In this document: positions 34,929-43,709 of the stretch, piece by piece
Layout: each line of letters starts with the position of its first letter
Position numbering within the stretch: position 1 is the stretch's first letter
Source: Myxococcales bacterium
GTDB lineage: Bacteria > Myxococcota_A > Polyangia > Polyangiales > Polyangiaceae
Assembly (NCBI GenBank): GCA_947473045.1
Contig: CANJCO010000011.1
Coordinates: forward strand, 1-64,000
DNA length: 64,000 nt
Direction: 5' to 3'
Program-made: the position numbers and the translations under genes
The notes under the pieces: generated by a model
Seen by the model: the letters and a program-made list of their open reading frames with translations, nothing else
Databases searched by the model: none
Told to the model about the DNA's origin: nothing

Positions 34929-35879
34929 TCAGCGAAAGCGATTGGTCGCCGACACCAGCTCGTGCAAGTTGCCGGGCTCGAGCGCTGCGTGCCCCGCGTC
35001 TCCGACGATGCGCAGATCGGCCTCGGGCCACGCCCGGTGCAGGGCCCAGGCGCTGTCCATCGGACACACCACGTCGTAGCGCCCCTGCACGATGACGGCG
35101 GGAATGTGCCGGATGCGGCCGACGTCGGCGATGAGCGCGTCATCGCGATCGAAGAAGCCGCGATTGACGAAGTAGTGGCATTCGATGCGCGCGAAGGCGA
35201 GCGCGAACGCGTCCGCGTCCATCTTGGCGACGAGCGCGGCGTCGGGCTGCAGGCAGCTCGTGCGGCTCTCCCAGACGCTCCACGCCTTGGCGGCGCGCAG
35301 ACGCTCGGTCTCGTCGGAGCTGGTCAAACGCTTGTAGTATGCACCGACCATGTCGCCGCGCTCGGCCTCGGGGATCACGGCGACGTAGTCTTCCCACGCG
35401 TCAGGAAAAATGCGGCTCGCGCCCTCCTGATAAAACCAGTCGATCTCGCGCTTTCGCAGCAGAAAAATCCCGCGCAGCACCAGCTCGCTTACGCGCTCCG
35501 GGTGCCTCTGCGCGTAGGCCAGCGCGAGCGTCGACCCCCACGATCCCCCGAACACCAGCCACTTTTCGATGCAGAGCGTCTCGCGAATCGCTTCCATGTC
35601 GGCCACGAGGTCCCACGTGGTGTTCTGGTCGAGCGAGGCGTGCGGCGTGCTCTTTCCGCAGCCGCGCTGATCGATGAGCACGATGCGGTAGGCCGCCGGG
35701 TCGAAGAAGCAGCGGTGCTTCGGATCGGTGCCGCCGCCCGGCCCGCCATGCACGAACACCGCAGGCTTGCCTTCGGGGTTGCCCGAGACCTCGTAGTAAA
35801 TGGAGTGCCCGCCGGAGACGCGGAACATTCCGGTTTCGTGAGGTTCGATCGGCGGGTACAGCGTCAGCAGCGAGGTCAT
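34929..35879 (-). CDS. pip: Prolyl aminopeptidase (proline iminopeptidase)
   Basis: This 316-residue alpha/beta-hydrolase of peptidase family S33 cleaves N-terminal proline from peptides in the cytoplasm. Signature blocks are the start [24 protein letters not shown], oxyanion loop [19 protein letters not shown] and [12 protein letters not shown]. The nucleophile elbow is [21 protein letters not shown], with the Asp in [11 protein letters not shown] and the His in [11 protein letters not shown]. Length matches the family (310-320). ATG at 35879 is chosen over the longer ORF. It converges on the EntS-like gene and diverges from the FKBP gene. Confidence 0.95.
   Translation of the reverse strand: MTSLLTLYPPIEPHETGMFRVSGGHSIYYEVSGNPEGKPAVFVHGGPGGGTDPKHRCFFDPAAYRIVLIDQRGCGKSTPHASLDQNTTWDLVADMEAIRETLCIEKWLVFGGSWGSTLALAYAQRHPERVSELVLRGIFLLRKREIDWFYQEGASRIFPDAWEDYVAVIPEAERGDMVGAYYKRLTSSDETERLRAAKAWSVWESRTSCLQPDAALVAKMDADAFALAFARIECHYFVNRGFFDRDDALIADVGRIRHIPAVIVQGRYDVVCPMDSAWALHRAWPEADLRIVGDAGHAALEPGNLHELVSATNRFR
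35332..35344. repeat. Window-wide dyad, TTGTA-GTA-TGCAC
   Basis: This is a full match to KTGYA-N3-TRCAM inside the proline iminopeptidase gene. Confidence 0.5.
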
Positions 35880-35954
35880 CGCAAAACCGTTAGCACGACC
35901 CGCGCGGCGCTTGCGCGCTTGACGGCGCGCGCTCAAATGTGGCGAAGTGCCGCC

Positions 35955-36284
35955 ATGACGCAAGAGCTCGTGATCGAGACCCTCACTGCAGGAACCGGCG
36001 CAGAGGCCAAGCGCGGCGACAACGTCACCGTGCACTATGTCGGCACGCTGACGAGCGGCTCCAAGTTCGACAGCTCCCGCGATCGCGGCAAGGGCTTTTC
36101 GTTTCCGCTCGGCGCAGGACGCGTGATCAGCGGCTGGGACCTTGGCGTCGCGGGGATGAAGGTCGGCGAGCTGCGCAAGCTCACCATTCCGCCGCACCTG
36201 GGCTACGGCGCGGGCGGATTTCCGCCCGTCATTCCGGCCAACGCGACGCTCGTGTTTGAAGTCGAGCTGCTCAGCATCGGCTGA
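35955..36284 (+). CDS. FKBP-type peptidyl-prolyl cis-trans isomerase
   Basis: This 109-residue protein is a single FKBP domain. The pattern [49 protein letters not shown], then [33 protein letters not shown], keeps the hydrophobic active-site residues (Tyr, Phe, Asp, Trp and the VI/GYG segments). There is no signal peptide, so it is cytoplasmic and helps folding. The in-frame ORF extends far upstream to 34962, but the FKBP fold begins right at ATG 35955. It lies convergent to the fdx end of the iron-sulfur operon. Confidence 0.95.
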   Translation: MTQELVIETLTAGTGAEAKRGDNVTVHYVGTLTSGSKFDSSRDRGKGFSFPLGAGRVISGWDLGVAGMKVGELRKLTIPPHLGYGAGGFPPVIPANATLVFEVELLSIG

Positions 36285-36312
36285 CGCGCGGCGAGGCTGA
36301 CTTCAGCCGCAG

Positions 36313-36663
36313 TCAGCGTTTCGTGTATTTTCCACGCATTTCGGGGTGCTCGTTTTCGAACGCCTCGATGCTCTCGCGCGAGATCTCCACTTCGATCGTG
36401 CCCTCGCCGGTGATCTTCGCCTGACAGCCGAGGCGGGAGGGCGATCGCACGTCGAACGCCTTGTCGAGGATGTCGTTCTCCTCGTCTTCCATCTCGGTCA
36501 GGAGCGACGCGCCCGCGTGAATGTACACGTGGCAGGTCGAGCACGCGCACACGCCCCCGCACGCGTAGCCCTCGGGCGCGCCGACACCCTGGGCGGCCTC
36601 GAGAAGCGACGTTCCGACGGGCACTTCGGCCTCTGCGAATCCACGAAAGATGACTCTGGCCAT
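36313..36663 (-). CDS. fdx: [2Fe-2S] ferredoxin of the ISC system
   Basis: This is a 116-residue adrenodoxin-type ferredoxin that supplies electrons to iron-sulfur assembly. Cysteine ligands sit in YACGGVCACSTCHVYI (C-X5-C-X2-C spacing plus one extra Cys) and RLGCQAKI (fourth ligand). It is the last gene of the operon, one base after the hscA stop. ATG at 36663 matches the family start (MARVIFRGFAEAEVPVGTSLLEAA). A near copy of the window-wide dyad (GTGTATTTTCCAC, 36323-36335) lies in its last codons. Confidence 0.95.
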   Translation of the reverse strand: MARVIFRGFAEAEVPVGTSLLEAAQGVGAPEGYACGGVCACSTCHVYIHAGASLLTEMEDEENDILDKAFDVRSPSRLGCQAKITGEGTIEVEISRESIEAFENEHPEMRGKYTKR

Positions 36664-36664
36664 G

Positions 36665-38611
36665 TTAGCGACGGTGCTCCTCGAGATGGGCTTCGACGCC
36701 CTTGGCGCCTGCGACGTCACGCGACAAATCGTCGACGCGCTTGCCGGAAATAGCGCGAGCGATCGCGCGATTCATGCGCCTGCCCGCGAAGGCCTGCGTC
36801 GCGGCGTCGAGCGTGTCGATCTTCGCGGTAATTCGTGAGGGATCAGAGCCCGAAGCCGCAGCGCGCAGTTCGCCGAGCGCGCCCATGATCGCGTCGCGCT
36901 CGCCGGCTTCGAGCAAGTCGAAATCAGCGGCGAGGGCCTTGTCGGTCGCGAGCGCGATGCGGCCCGCTTCGACACGCCCTTCAGCGACCCGGCGCGCGCG
37001 AAGATCGTCTTCGCCGTGGTCGAGCGCCTCGAGGAGCATCTGCTCGACCGCAGCGTCGTCGAGACCGTACGAAGGCTTGACCGCCACCGTCTGTTCGAGG
37101 CCGGTGGTGGCCTCTTTCGCGTGCACGCTCAGGAGGCCATCGGCGTCGACCCGAAAGCCGACCTCGAGGCGCGCGATGCCCGCGGGCATGGGCGGAATGC
37201 CCTTGAGCGTGAAGCGCGCGAGGCTCCTGCAGTCGCCCACGAGCTCGCGCTCTCCCTGCACGACGTGAATCTCGAAGCCGGTCTGGTTGTCTTCCTGGGT
37301 GGTGTAGCTGCCGCGCGCGCCCACAGGGATGGTCGTGTTGCGCGGGAGGATCTTGTCGACGACCCCGCCTCCGACCTCGATGCCCAGCGAGAGCGGCAGA
37401 ACGTCGAGCAGCAGCACGTCTTGCCTGGGGCCGGATCCCGCAAGCAAATCGGCCTGAATCGCCGCTCCGTAGGCCACCACCTGCTCGGCGTCGATGTCAG
37501 CGAGCGGCGCCCTGCCGAAGATGCGCTCGACATAGGCGCGCACCGCAGGCACCCGCGTGGAGCCGCCCACCAAAATGACGCCGTCGAGCTGCGACGCTTC
37601 GAGCCCGGCATCGCGCAGCGCGCGACGACACGCGACGCCGGTGCGCTCCAGAAGCGGCGCGATGAGCTCTTCGAACCGCCCGCGCGTGACGGTGAGGTGC
37701 TGCTCGCCCCCGGTTGACAGCGGCACCTGCACTTCGACCGCGTCGCGCGAAGTGAGGGCGTGCTTCACCTCGCGCGCCTTGTCGAGGACGAGGCGCACGA
37801 CCGCGGGGCTCAGCCTGGGGTGCGGCGTGAGCGAGTGCGGACGCGCCTTCTCGGCCTCCATCCAGCCCAGCGCGCAGAGCATGTCTTCGGCGAGCGCCCG
37901 GTCCATGTCATCGCCCCCGAGCGCGCTGTCGCCTCCGGTCGATTTGACCTGAAATACGCCGTCGTCGAGCAGCAGCGTCGTGATGTCGAACGTCCCGCCA
38001 CCGAGATCGTAGACTGCGAAGTGCCCGCTGCTGTTTTTGTCGAGCCCGTAGGCCAGCGCGGCGGCGGTAGGCTCGTTGAGCAGCCGGAGCACGTCGAGCC
38101 CTGCGAGACGGCCGGCGTCTTTCGTAGCCTGTCGCTGCGCGTCGTCGAAGTACGCGGGCACGGTGATCACGACGCCGCCTACGCGGCCAAGCTCGTCTTC
38201 GGCGCGGCTCTTGAGCTCGCGAAGGATCTCGGCGCTGACCTCGACGGGATTGACGACGCGGCCGCCGCCGACCCGAAAGCGCACGACGTTCGGCTCTCCA
38301 GGCGCCGGCGCAACGAAGTGATAAGGCCCGAGCCTGCGCGTCTCGGCGTCATCGGCGCCCCTGCCCACGAAGCGCTTGACGCTCACGATGGTGTCGCTGG
38401 GGCGCTCGAACGCGTGCTTCTTCGCGACCGTGCCCACGACGATTTCGTCGTCATCGTAGGCAACCACGCTCGGGAGCAACACCTCACCATCGCAATTGGA
38501 GATGGCGAACGGCTTGTCGTTTTTCACGTAAGCCACCAGCGAGTTGGTGGTGCCGAGGTCGATGCCGACGGGGCGCGGCGCAGCTTTGGGGTCGAAAATC
38601 TCGAAGAGCAT
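36665..38611 (-). CDS. hscA: Iron-sulfur-specific Hsp70 chaperone HscA
   Basis: This 648-residue Hsp70-type ATPase acts with HscB to release the cluster from IscU. Nucleotide-binding signatures are [53 protein letters not shown] and [16 protein letters not shown]. The substrate-binding domain follows ([27 protein letters not shown]). Sequence features and the hscB-hscA-fdx order mark it as HscA rather than DnaK. ATG at 38611 starts at [18 protein letters not shown]. It lies 14 bases after hscB. Confidence 0.95.
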   Translation of the reverse strand: MLFEIFDPKAAPRPVGIDLGTTNSLVAYVKNDKPFAISNCDGEVLLPSVVAYDDDEIVVGTVAKKHAFERPSDTIVSVKRFVGRGADDAETRRLGPYHFVAPAPGEPNVVRFRVGGGRVVNPVEVSAEILRELKSRAEDELGRVGGVVITVPAYFDDAQRQATKDAGRLAGLDVLRLLNEPTAAALAYGLDKNSSGHFAVYDLGGGTFDITTLLLDDGVFQVKSTGGDSALGGDDMDRALAEDMLCALGWMEAEKARPHSLTPHPRLSPAVVRLVLDKAREVKHALTSRDAVEVQVPLSTGGEQHLTVTRGRFEELIAPLLERTGVACRRALRDAGLEASQLDGVILVGGSTRVPAVRAYVERIFGRAPLADIDAEQVVAYGAAIQADLLAGSGPRQDVLLLDVLPLSLGIEVGGGVVDKILPRNTTIPVGARGSYTTQEDNQTGFEIHVVQGERELVGDCRSLARFTLKGIPPMPAGIARLEVGFRVDADGLLSVHAKEATTGLEQTVAVKPSYGLDDAAVEQMLLEALDHGEDDLRARRVAEGRVEAGRIALATDKALAADFDLLEAGERDAIMGALGELRAAASGSDPSRITAKIDTLDAATQAFAGRRMNRAIARAISGKRVDDLSRDVAGAKGVEAHLEEHRR

Positions 38612-38625
38612 AAAGGTGCTTTTTT

Positions 38626-39153
38626 TCAGGCGGTGGACGCGCAATCGGAGAGGTCGTCGAGGATGGCCTGCGCCTCATCGATGAAGCGCCGGTAAAATCG
38701 CAGCTCGCCAAGCTTGCCGACGAGCTCGGCCGCACGGCCGCTGTCGAATCCGGCCGCGAGCTCGGCTTGCGCGCCAAGCTCGGTCGCGCGGAGCGCGTCG
38801 CGAAGATCGGCAATCGCAACCGCGTTGCGAGAGGCTCTGGCCTCTGCGAGCGCCTCGCGTTGCTCGAGCATATCCATCAAGAACGCGGGGTCGGCCTTCG
38901 GCTCGTGACCATCGCCTACTGCGATTCCGAGGAGCGTCATCAGCGCCTCTGCGCGCGAGACCGGATCGCGCACGGTACGGAAGGCCTCGTTGACCGCGAC
39001 GGCACGCGACAGCGCATCGCGGCGCTCACTCGCCCCCGCCTGCGCGTAGCGATCGGGGTGCAGCGCACGCGACAGCTCGCGATGCGCCTTCTCGGCCACG
39101 GCGAGATCGAGCGCGTAGCGCCGAGGCAAACCAAGGGTCGCGAACGGATCCAT
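38626..39153 (-). CDS. hscB: Co-chaperone HscB (J-domain)
   Basis: This 175-residue protein has an N-terminal J-domain ([39 protein letters not shown]) with the essential HPD tripeptide. A C-terminal three-helix domain that binds IscU follows. It stimulates HscA and brings IscU to it. The ATG overlaps the iscA stop (TGATG). Length matches E. coli HscB (171). Confidence 0.95.
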   Translation of the reverse strand: MDPFATLGLPRRYALDLAVAEKAHRELSRALHPDRYAQAGASERRDALSRAVAVNEAFRTVRDPVSRAEALMTLLGIAVGDGHEPKADPAFLMDMLEQREALAEARASRNAVAIADLRDALRATELGAQAELAAGFDSGRAAELVGKLGELRFYRRFIDEAQAILDDLSDCASTA

Positions 39154-39545
39154 CACACCGTAAACGAGTGGCCGCAACCGCAGCTCGTCTTCTCGTTGGG
39201 ATTGACGAATTTGAAGCCCTGCTGCATCAGCGTGTGCTCCCAGTCGAGCTCCATGCCGGCGAGATACACGAGGCTCTTCGGGTCGACGACCACCCGCACC
39301 GGAGTGCCGTCTTTCGCCACGTAGTCGAACACGCGATCTTTCACGCGCGGCTCGCCGTCATGAAATTCGATCACGTACGAAAAGCCCGAGCATCCGCCGC
39401 CGCGAATGCCCAGCCGAAGCGACGTGCCGGAAGTACCGCGCTTTTGAATCTGCTTGCGGATGGCCTCGACTGCAGCCGGCGACACCGTCACCGCGAGCGG
39501 CGGCTTGGCGGCCTCGGGGCCGAGGGCGTCGGTGACGGCGTTCAC
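39153..39545 (-). CDS. iscA: A-type iron-sulfur carrier protein IscA
   Basis: This 130-residue A-type carrier has all three cysteine ligands: GIRGGGCSGFSYVIEF and the C-terminal TSCGCGHSF. It carries a [4Fe-4S] or [2Fe-2S] cluster from IscU to target proteins. An N-terminal extension of about 20 residues (VNAVTDALGPEAAKPPLAVT) precedes the domain. The start is GTG at 39545, which overlaps the iscU stop (GTGA). In contrast to the A-type domain in the fusion at 30.1 kb, this one is intact. Confidence 0.95.
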   Translation of the reverse strand: MNAVTDALGPEAAKPPLAVTVSPAAVEAIRKQIQKRGTSGTSLRLGIRGGGCSGFSYVIEFHDGEPRVKDRVFDYVAKDGTPVRVVVDPKSLVYLAGMELDWEHTLMQQGFKFVNPNEKTSCGCGHSFTV

Positions 39546-39940
39546 GTCGAAGCCCGTTTGGCCGCCTGCTTCTTGCGGTAGTCGTCGATCGCGCTCTTGA
39601 TGGCGTCTTCGGCGAGCACAGAGCAGTGAATCTTCACCGGCGGCAAGTTGAGCTCGGTGACGATGTCGCCGTTTTTGATCTGTTCGGCTTCGTCGAGCGT
39701 CTTGCCTTTGAGCCACTCGGTCGCGAGCGATGACGAGGCGATCGCCGAGCCGCACCCGAACGTCTTGAACTTGGCGTCCTCGATCACGCCGCCTTCGCCG
39801 ACCTTGATCTGCAGGCGCATGACGTCGCCGCACGCAGGCGCGCCGACGAGCCCGGTGCCGACCGTCGGGTCGCTTTTGTCGAGCGTGCCTACGTTGCGGG
39901 GATTTTCTGCGTGTTCGACGACTTTGTCGCTGTAAGCCAT
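39542..39940 (-). CDS. iscU: Iron-sulfur cluster scaffold IscU
   Basis: This 132-residue protein is the assembly scaffold. The three Cys are in APACGDVMRLQI, FGCGSAIASSSLATEWLKGKT and KIHCSVLAEDAI, with the LPPVK motif that HscA binds (LNLPPVKIHC). The start MAYSDKVVEHAENPRNVG is standard. It lies 19 bases after iscS. Confidence 0.97.
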   Translation of the reverse strand: MAYSDKVVEHAENPRNVGTLDKSDPTVGTGLVGAPACGDVMRLQIKVGEGGVIEDAKFKTFGCGSAIASSSLATEWLKGKTLDEAEQIKNGDIVTELNLPPVKIHCSVLAEDAIKSAIDDYRKKQAAKRAST

Positions 39941-39959
39941 GGCGTTCTTCCTTTTCGGT

Positions 39960-41183
39960 TCAGTGCGCCGTCCACTGGACGGACTTCAAATCGATGCCTT
40001 CCTGGTGCATTTCCCAGAGAGGCGACATGTCACGCAGGTGCTTCACCTTCGACAGCACGAGATCGGCGACGTAGTCGACCTCGTCTTCGGTGTTGAAGCG
40101 GCCGAGCCCAAAGCGAATGCTCGAGTGCGCGAGCTCGTCGCCCACTCCGAGCGCCCGCAGCACATAGGACGGCTCGAGACTCGACGACGTGCACGCCGAT
40201 CCCGAGCTCACCGCGACGTCTTTGATCGCCATCATCATGGCTTCGCCTTCGACGAAGTTGAAGCTCAGGTTGATGTTGCCCGGCAGCCGGTGCTCCATCG
40301 ATCCGTTGACGTACACCTCGTCGAGCGCGTCCATGATGCGGCTGCGGAGGCGCTCACGCAGCGCGAAGAGGCGCGCGCTCTCTTCTTTGCCCTCGTGAAT
40401 CAAAATGTCGGCCGCCTTGCCGAAGCCCACGATGCCGGGAACGTTGAGCGTGCCGGAGCGCATGCCGCGCTCGTGCCCGCCGCCGTCCATCTGCGCGACC
40501 AGCCGCACGCGGGGCTTGCTCCGCCGCACGTAAAGCGCGCCGACGCCCTTCGGTCCGTACATCTTATGCGCCGTGATCGAGGCCAGATCGACGTTCATCT
40601 TCTGCACGTCGAACTCGACCTTGCCAATGCCCTGCACCGCGTCGGTGTGCAGCAAGACGCCTTTTTCGCGCGTGACCTTGCCAATGGCCTCGAGCGGCTG
40701 AACGGTGCCGATTTCGTTGTTGGCGAGCATGAGCGACACGAGGATCGTCTTGTCGGTGATCGCCTCGCGAACCTGATCGGCGCTCACGATGCCCTGCTTG
40801 TCGACCGGCAGGTAAGTCACTTCGAAGCCGTCGCGCTCGAGGCGCTTGCACGCATCGAGGATGGCCTTGTGCTCGGTGACCGCCGTGATGATGTGGTTGC
40901 CCTTGTCTTTGTAGAACTCGGCCACGCCCTTGAGCGCGACGTTGTCGCTCTCGGTGGCGCCGCTCGTGAAGACGATCTCCTTTTCGCTCTGCGCTCCGAT
41001 GAGCTTGGCGATGCGCTCGCGGGCGTACTCGACCGCCTCTTCGGCGACCCACCCAAACGAGTGGCTGCGGCTCGCGGCGTTGCCGAAATTGCCCTTAAAA
41101 AAAGGCAGCATTTCGTCGAGGACGCGCGGATCGACCGGCGTCGTCGAGTTGTTGTCCATGAAGATGGGGAGCTGAACGGTCAT
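39960..41183 (-). CDS. iscS: Cysteine desulfurase IscS
   Basis: This 407-residue PLP enzyme turns cysteine into alanine and donates persulfide sulfur to IscU. The opening [27 protein letters not shown] lysine region [18 protein letters not shown] and the mobile-loop active Cys in [19 protein letters not shown] mark it as a class I desulfurase. Length matches E. coli IscS (404). ATG at 41183 is chosen over the longer ORF. It starts 8 bases after the MerR-family gene and is the first structural gene of the operon. Confidence 0.97.
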   Translation of the reverse strand: MTVQLPIFMDNNSTTPVDPRVLDEMLPFFKGNFGNAASRSHSFGWVAEEAVEYARERIAKLIGAQSEKEIVFTSGATESDNVALKGVAEFYKDKGNHIITAVTEHKAILDACKRLERDGFEVTYLPVDKQGIVSADQVREAITDKTILVSLMLANNEIGTVQPLEAIGKVTREKGVLLHTDAVQGIGKVEFDVQKMNVDLASITAHKMYGPKGVGALYVRRSKPRVRLVAQMDGGGHERGMRSGTLNVPGIVGFGKAADILIHEGKEESARLFALRERLRSRIMDALDEVYVNGSMEHRLPGNINLSFNFVEGEAMMMAIKDVAVSSGSACTSSSLEPSYVLRALGVGDELAHSSIRFGLGRFNTEDEVDYVADLVLSKVKHLRDMSPLWEMHQEGIDLKSVQWTAH

Positions 41184-41191
41184 GGGTTGTC

Positions 41192-41728
41192 TCAGGATGC
41201 AATCGGGTTGGCGTGAAAGCCGGCGATCAGCTCGGGAACGGCGTGATCGCACTCATGGTGGTCGCAGGAAGTGCAGGTCGACAACATGCGGTCGGGCTCG
41301 CAGACGTCGCACGTATCGAGATAGGCGAGGCTCGCCGACAGCTCGCGCTCGAGTGACTGAAGGCGCTTGCGCAGGACCCGCGTCTCTTCGAGCTTTTTCG
41401 TGTAAACTGCACGCATCTTGGTCATCGCGCCGGGCGCCGAGGCGCTCTCTTCCCAGTCGCGGACGACCGTCTGGATGTCGCTCAGGCTGAAGCCCATGTC
41501 CTGGAGCTTGCCGATCCAGCGAATGCGCATGAGCGCGTCGCGACCGTAGAGGCGGTAGCGGCCCTTGGAGCGCGCGAGTGGCCGGAGCAGGTCGAGCTCC
41601 TCGTAGAGGTGAACCGCGCGCACCGACTTGCCCGTTTCCCGTGCCAGATCGCCTACTTGCAACAAATCGCCGTCGCCCTCGAGGGCGTCGGTCGATTCAG
41701 GGGCGAGGGGGAGGCGAACGCGGGACAT
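41192..41728 (-). CDS. MerR-family regulator with C-terminal cysteine cluster, likely ISC-operon regulator
   Basis: This is a 178-residue protein. The MerR winged helix is at about residues 22-90 ([51 protein letters not shown]). A coiled dimerisation helix follows ([35 protein letters not shown]). The C-terminus carries C140, C143, C152, C155 and C160 (CxxC-x8-CxxC-x4-C) with several His, suited to a metal or iron-sulfur cluster. It is the first gene of the isc operon, where IscR (Rrf2 family) is usual, so it may sense iron-sulfur status. A 22-bp dyad ends 2 bases before the ATG. A downstream TTG at 41665 or 41662, which has GAGGG upstream, would start the protein right at the MerR domain. 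Confidence 0.85.
   Translation of the reverse strand: MSRVRLPLAPESTDALEGDGDLLQVGDLARETGKSVRAVHLYEELDLLRPLARSKGRYRLYGRDALMRIRWIGKLQDMGFSLSDIQTVVRDWEESASAPGAMTKMRAVYTKKLEETRVLRKRLQSLERELSASLAYLDTCDVCEPDRMLSTCTSCDHHECDHAVPELIAGFHANPIAS
41400..41412. repeat. Window-wide dyad, GTGTA-AAC-TGCAC
   Basis: This is a full match to KTGYA-N3-TRCAM inside the MerR-family gene, about 320 bases from the operon's own dyad and unlike it in sequence. Confidence 0.45.
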
Positions 41729-41730
41729 GT

Positions 41731-41752
41731 CTAACGCTTACGTGAGGGTTAG
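41731..41752 (-). promoter_or_regulatory. 22-bp dyad CTAACnCTnACGTnAGnGTTAG, probable MerR operator/promoter of the isc operon
   Basis: Eighteen of 22 positions are symmetric about the central ACGT. MerR-type proteins bind such dyads between the -35 and -10 boxes and untwist the promoter. On the minus strand the dyad is followed by TTAGACATG, so if a -10 box lies there the transcript would begin near or inside the annotated first codons. Either the mRNA is leaderless or the real start is the downstream TTG. Binding by the adjacent regulator is inferred from position and dyad type. Confidence 0.65.
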
Positions 41753-41957
41753 TTAGGGCGGCGGGTGGGTCGAAGTCAAGCGACGCCGCGCAAGCACGGA
41801 GGCCGCGAGGCACTCGGGGCGAGGATCGGACGCGCCGCCCGGTCGCCCGCGTGCCTCGGCAGACGAAGCGCCTGACGTGGCTCGCTTGAGCGGATCGAAT
41901 TGATATGACAATCCGGTAAATTCGTCGCTTCGATCCGGATAGCTGTACCGTCGTGCA

Positions 41958-42563
41958 ATGACGACCCATGCCCTGCGCGTGGTGCTGAGCAGCCCGACCG
42001 AATTTCGCGACTGCGTGAACGCGGCGCTCGCGAAGGCCGTGGTGAGTGTTCCGCTCGTCTGCGACGGCCCCGCGCCTGATCTCGCGCGACTGATCCTGTG
42101 CATCGATGCCATTCCGGACGGCGTCGAAGTGCTGGCTGAACCGGCTGGAACCGCGGGACAGGGGCGACTTCCGATGCGCCTCGGGGCCATCGACGATTTC
42201 GCAGTGGGCGCGCTGCTGGCTGCGCTCGCGGCGGTCGAGAGCATCTTGCGTCGTGCACCGGCCGTCTCCCAAGCGGCGACAGTGCCAACCGAGCGACCGG
42301 CCGCTCCGCAGCCCGTGGTCACGATGCGCATTCAGGAGCAGCGGCCTGCCCGCCGGCGCAGCGATCCGCGCAGCGAGTCCGACCGGCCCGACCCGGCGTT
42401 CGCGATCGCGGCGGCGCCCGACCCGCTGCCGATCCCCGCGCCCGACCCGACACATATTTCCGATTTTGACCCTCTGCCCGCCCTGGACCTGCTGGCGCCG
42501 GTGCCCCCGGCTGCGGCTTCCGAGCCCGCCGGCCGCAGCCGCGGCGGGCGTGCCGTCGATTAA
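41958..42563 (+). CDS. Hypothetical protein with proline-rich C-terminal half
   Basis: This is a 201-residue protein. The first 100 residues look folded (LRVVLSSPTEFRDCVNAALAKAVVSVPLVCDGPAPDLARLILCIDAIP, with strand-like VVSVPLVCDG and LILCID). From about residue 105 it becomes low-complexity (VPTERPAAPQPVV, then PDPLPIPAPDPTH). No motif is recognised. It overlaps the next ORF by 14 bases, so the two may be translated together. It diverges from the MerR gene across about 200 bases with no other gene. Confidence 0.55.
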   Translation: MTTHALRVVLSSPTEFRDCVNAALAKAVVSVPLVCDGPAPDLARLILCIDAIPDGVEVLAEPAGTAGQGRLPMRLGAIDDFAVGALLAALAAVESILRRAPAVSQAATVPTERPAAPQPVVTMRIQEQRPARRRSDPRSESDRPDPAFAIAAAPDPLPIPAPDPTHISDFDPLPALDLLAPVPPAAASEPAGRSRGGRAVD

Positions 42564-42825
42564 TGACCCGCGCGCGCAGGTCGCGCCGTTCATGGTCGCG
42601 CTCTCGGCGTCGGAGCGGCGAACCGGATACGATTCGCGGGCCCGTCCTGACTTTCACAACGGCGTGAGCAAAGTGTTCGAGACCTCGAGCGTGCCGCTCG
42701 ACGCACGCAACGAAATCACCATCGCGCGCGCGCTGATAAGCGACGCGATGGAGCGCGAAGCCGGCGAGCTCGTCACCGACCTGCGCGACGCGCTCGAGCG
42801 CGCGGGGCGACCCCTGCCCGTGTGA
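42550..42825 (+). CDS. Small hypothetical protein overlapping the previous gene
   Basis: From GTG at 42550 (or ATG at 42592, 77 residues) this gives 91 residues. The sequence has normal composition for the genome and amphipathic helices: VPLDARNEITIARALISDAMEREAGELVTDLRDALERAG. No family is recognised. The start is uncertain. The region before 42550 in this frame reads as arginine-rich shadow sequence, so the gene does not extend upstream. It converges on the cysteine-repeat lipoprotein with 6 bases between stops. Confidence 0.5.
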   Translation: MPSINDPRAQVAPFMVALSASERRTGYDSRARPDFHNGVSKVFETSSVPLDARNEITIARALISDAMEREAGELVTDLRDALERAGRPLPV

Positions 42826-42831
42826 AGTCGC

Positions 42832-43656
42832 TCAGCCCGGCGAGACGCAAGTGCCGCTGGCGCATAGCGGCTTGCTCTGCGGGCACGGCGAAAAACAAGA
42901 GCCGCAGTTGGCGTTGTCGGTCTTGATGTCGGTGCAATATTGGTAGATGCCGCTGTCGGGATCGGCGCCGCCGTCGGGCACGCACATCGTCTGGTTGCTG
43001 AGACACACAGAACCGCACTTGCCGCCGGCGCAAACCTGAAGCGGGCCGCATACGTTGCCGCACGCTCCGCAGTTGGCGTTGTCGGTTTCGACGAGCGAGC
43101 AATACGGCTGACCGCCGTCGACCGCGCACGCCGTCTGTCCGGCAGCGCACTCCGAAACACATGCACCCTGCACGCAAAACTTTTGCAGGCCGCACACGTT
43201 GCCGCACGCTCCGCAGTTGGCGTTGTCGCTGCCAACGTTGGCGCAAAACGCGGGGCCGGCCTCGGGAGTGCAGCCGACCTGGCCGGCACCGCACCCTGTC
43301 TGGCACTTGCCGCCGACGCACGCCGAGAGCGCCTCGCACACGGTGTCGCACGAGCCGCAGTGGCGGTTGTCGGTCGCCGTGTTCGCGCAGAAGGCTCCGC
43401 CGTCGAGCGCGCACGCCGTTTGACCGGTGATGCAGTACGACACGCAGGCCCCGTGCGCGCAGACTGCGTCGGCGCCGCAAGTGTTTCCGCACGCGCCGCA
43501 GTTGGCTTTGTCGATGCCGGTTCTCACGCACACCCCGGCACAAGAGGCCTCGCCCGCGGGGCATTGATCGCTGGTTTCGCCGCCGCACGCGTACGCGAGA
43601 GCAAGCGCGGAGGCCGACAGAGCGAGCGCGGTGGCGCGCGCGTAAAACCGCTTCAT
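42832..43656 (-). CDS. Cysteine-repeat lipoprotein (TDNANCGACG repeats), paralog 1
   Basis: This 274-residue protein has a signal ending at lipobox LAYAC (Cys near residue 24). The mature part is a string of about six repeats of 35-45 residues. Each has (T/S)DNANCGACGNVCG, then a CxxGxC pattern (VCAGGKCGSVC) and a loop such as ACAVDGGQPYCS. Cysteines are regularly spaced and probably form disulfides outside the cell. Repeats of this kind are frequent in Polyangiales-type myxobacteria, and I do not know a proven function; adhesion or surface binding is possible. It diverges from a second gene with the same repeats, with only 53 bases between starts. Confidence 0.75.
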   Translation of the reverse strand: MKRFYARATALALSASALALAYACGGETSDQCPAGEASCAGVCVRTGIDKANCGACGNTCGADAVCAHGACVSYCITGQTACALDGGAFCANTATDNRHCGSCDTVCEALSACVGGKCQTGCGAGQVGCTPEAGPAFCANVGSDNANCGACGNVCGLQKFCVQGACVSECAAGQTACAVDGGQPYCSLVETDNANCGACGNVCGPLQVCAGGKCGSVCLSNQTMCVPDGGADPDSGIYQYCTDIKTDNANCGSCFSPCPQSKPLCASGTCVSPG

Positions 43657-43709
43657 GGCCCTCGATGTTATCGCGTCTAGCGCCCAAAAAAAGCGTTACT
43701 CTGCGAACG

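Noticed and set aside
43161-43173. Additional full copy of the window-wide dyad (ATGCA-CCC-TGCAC)
   Set aside because: The first base departs from the K position and the centre is GC-only; it is kept only as a one-mismatch site.
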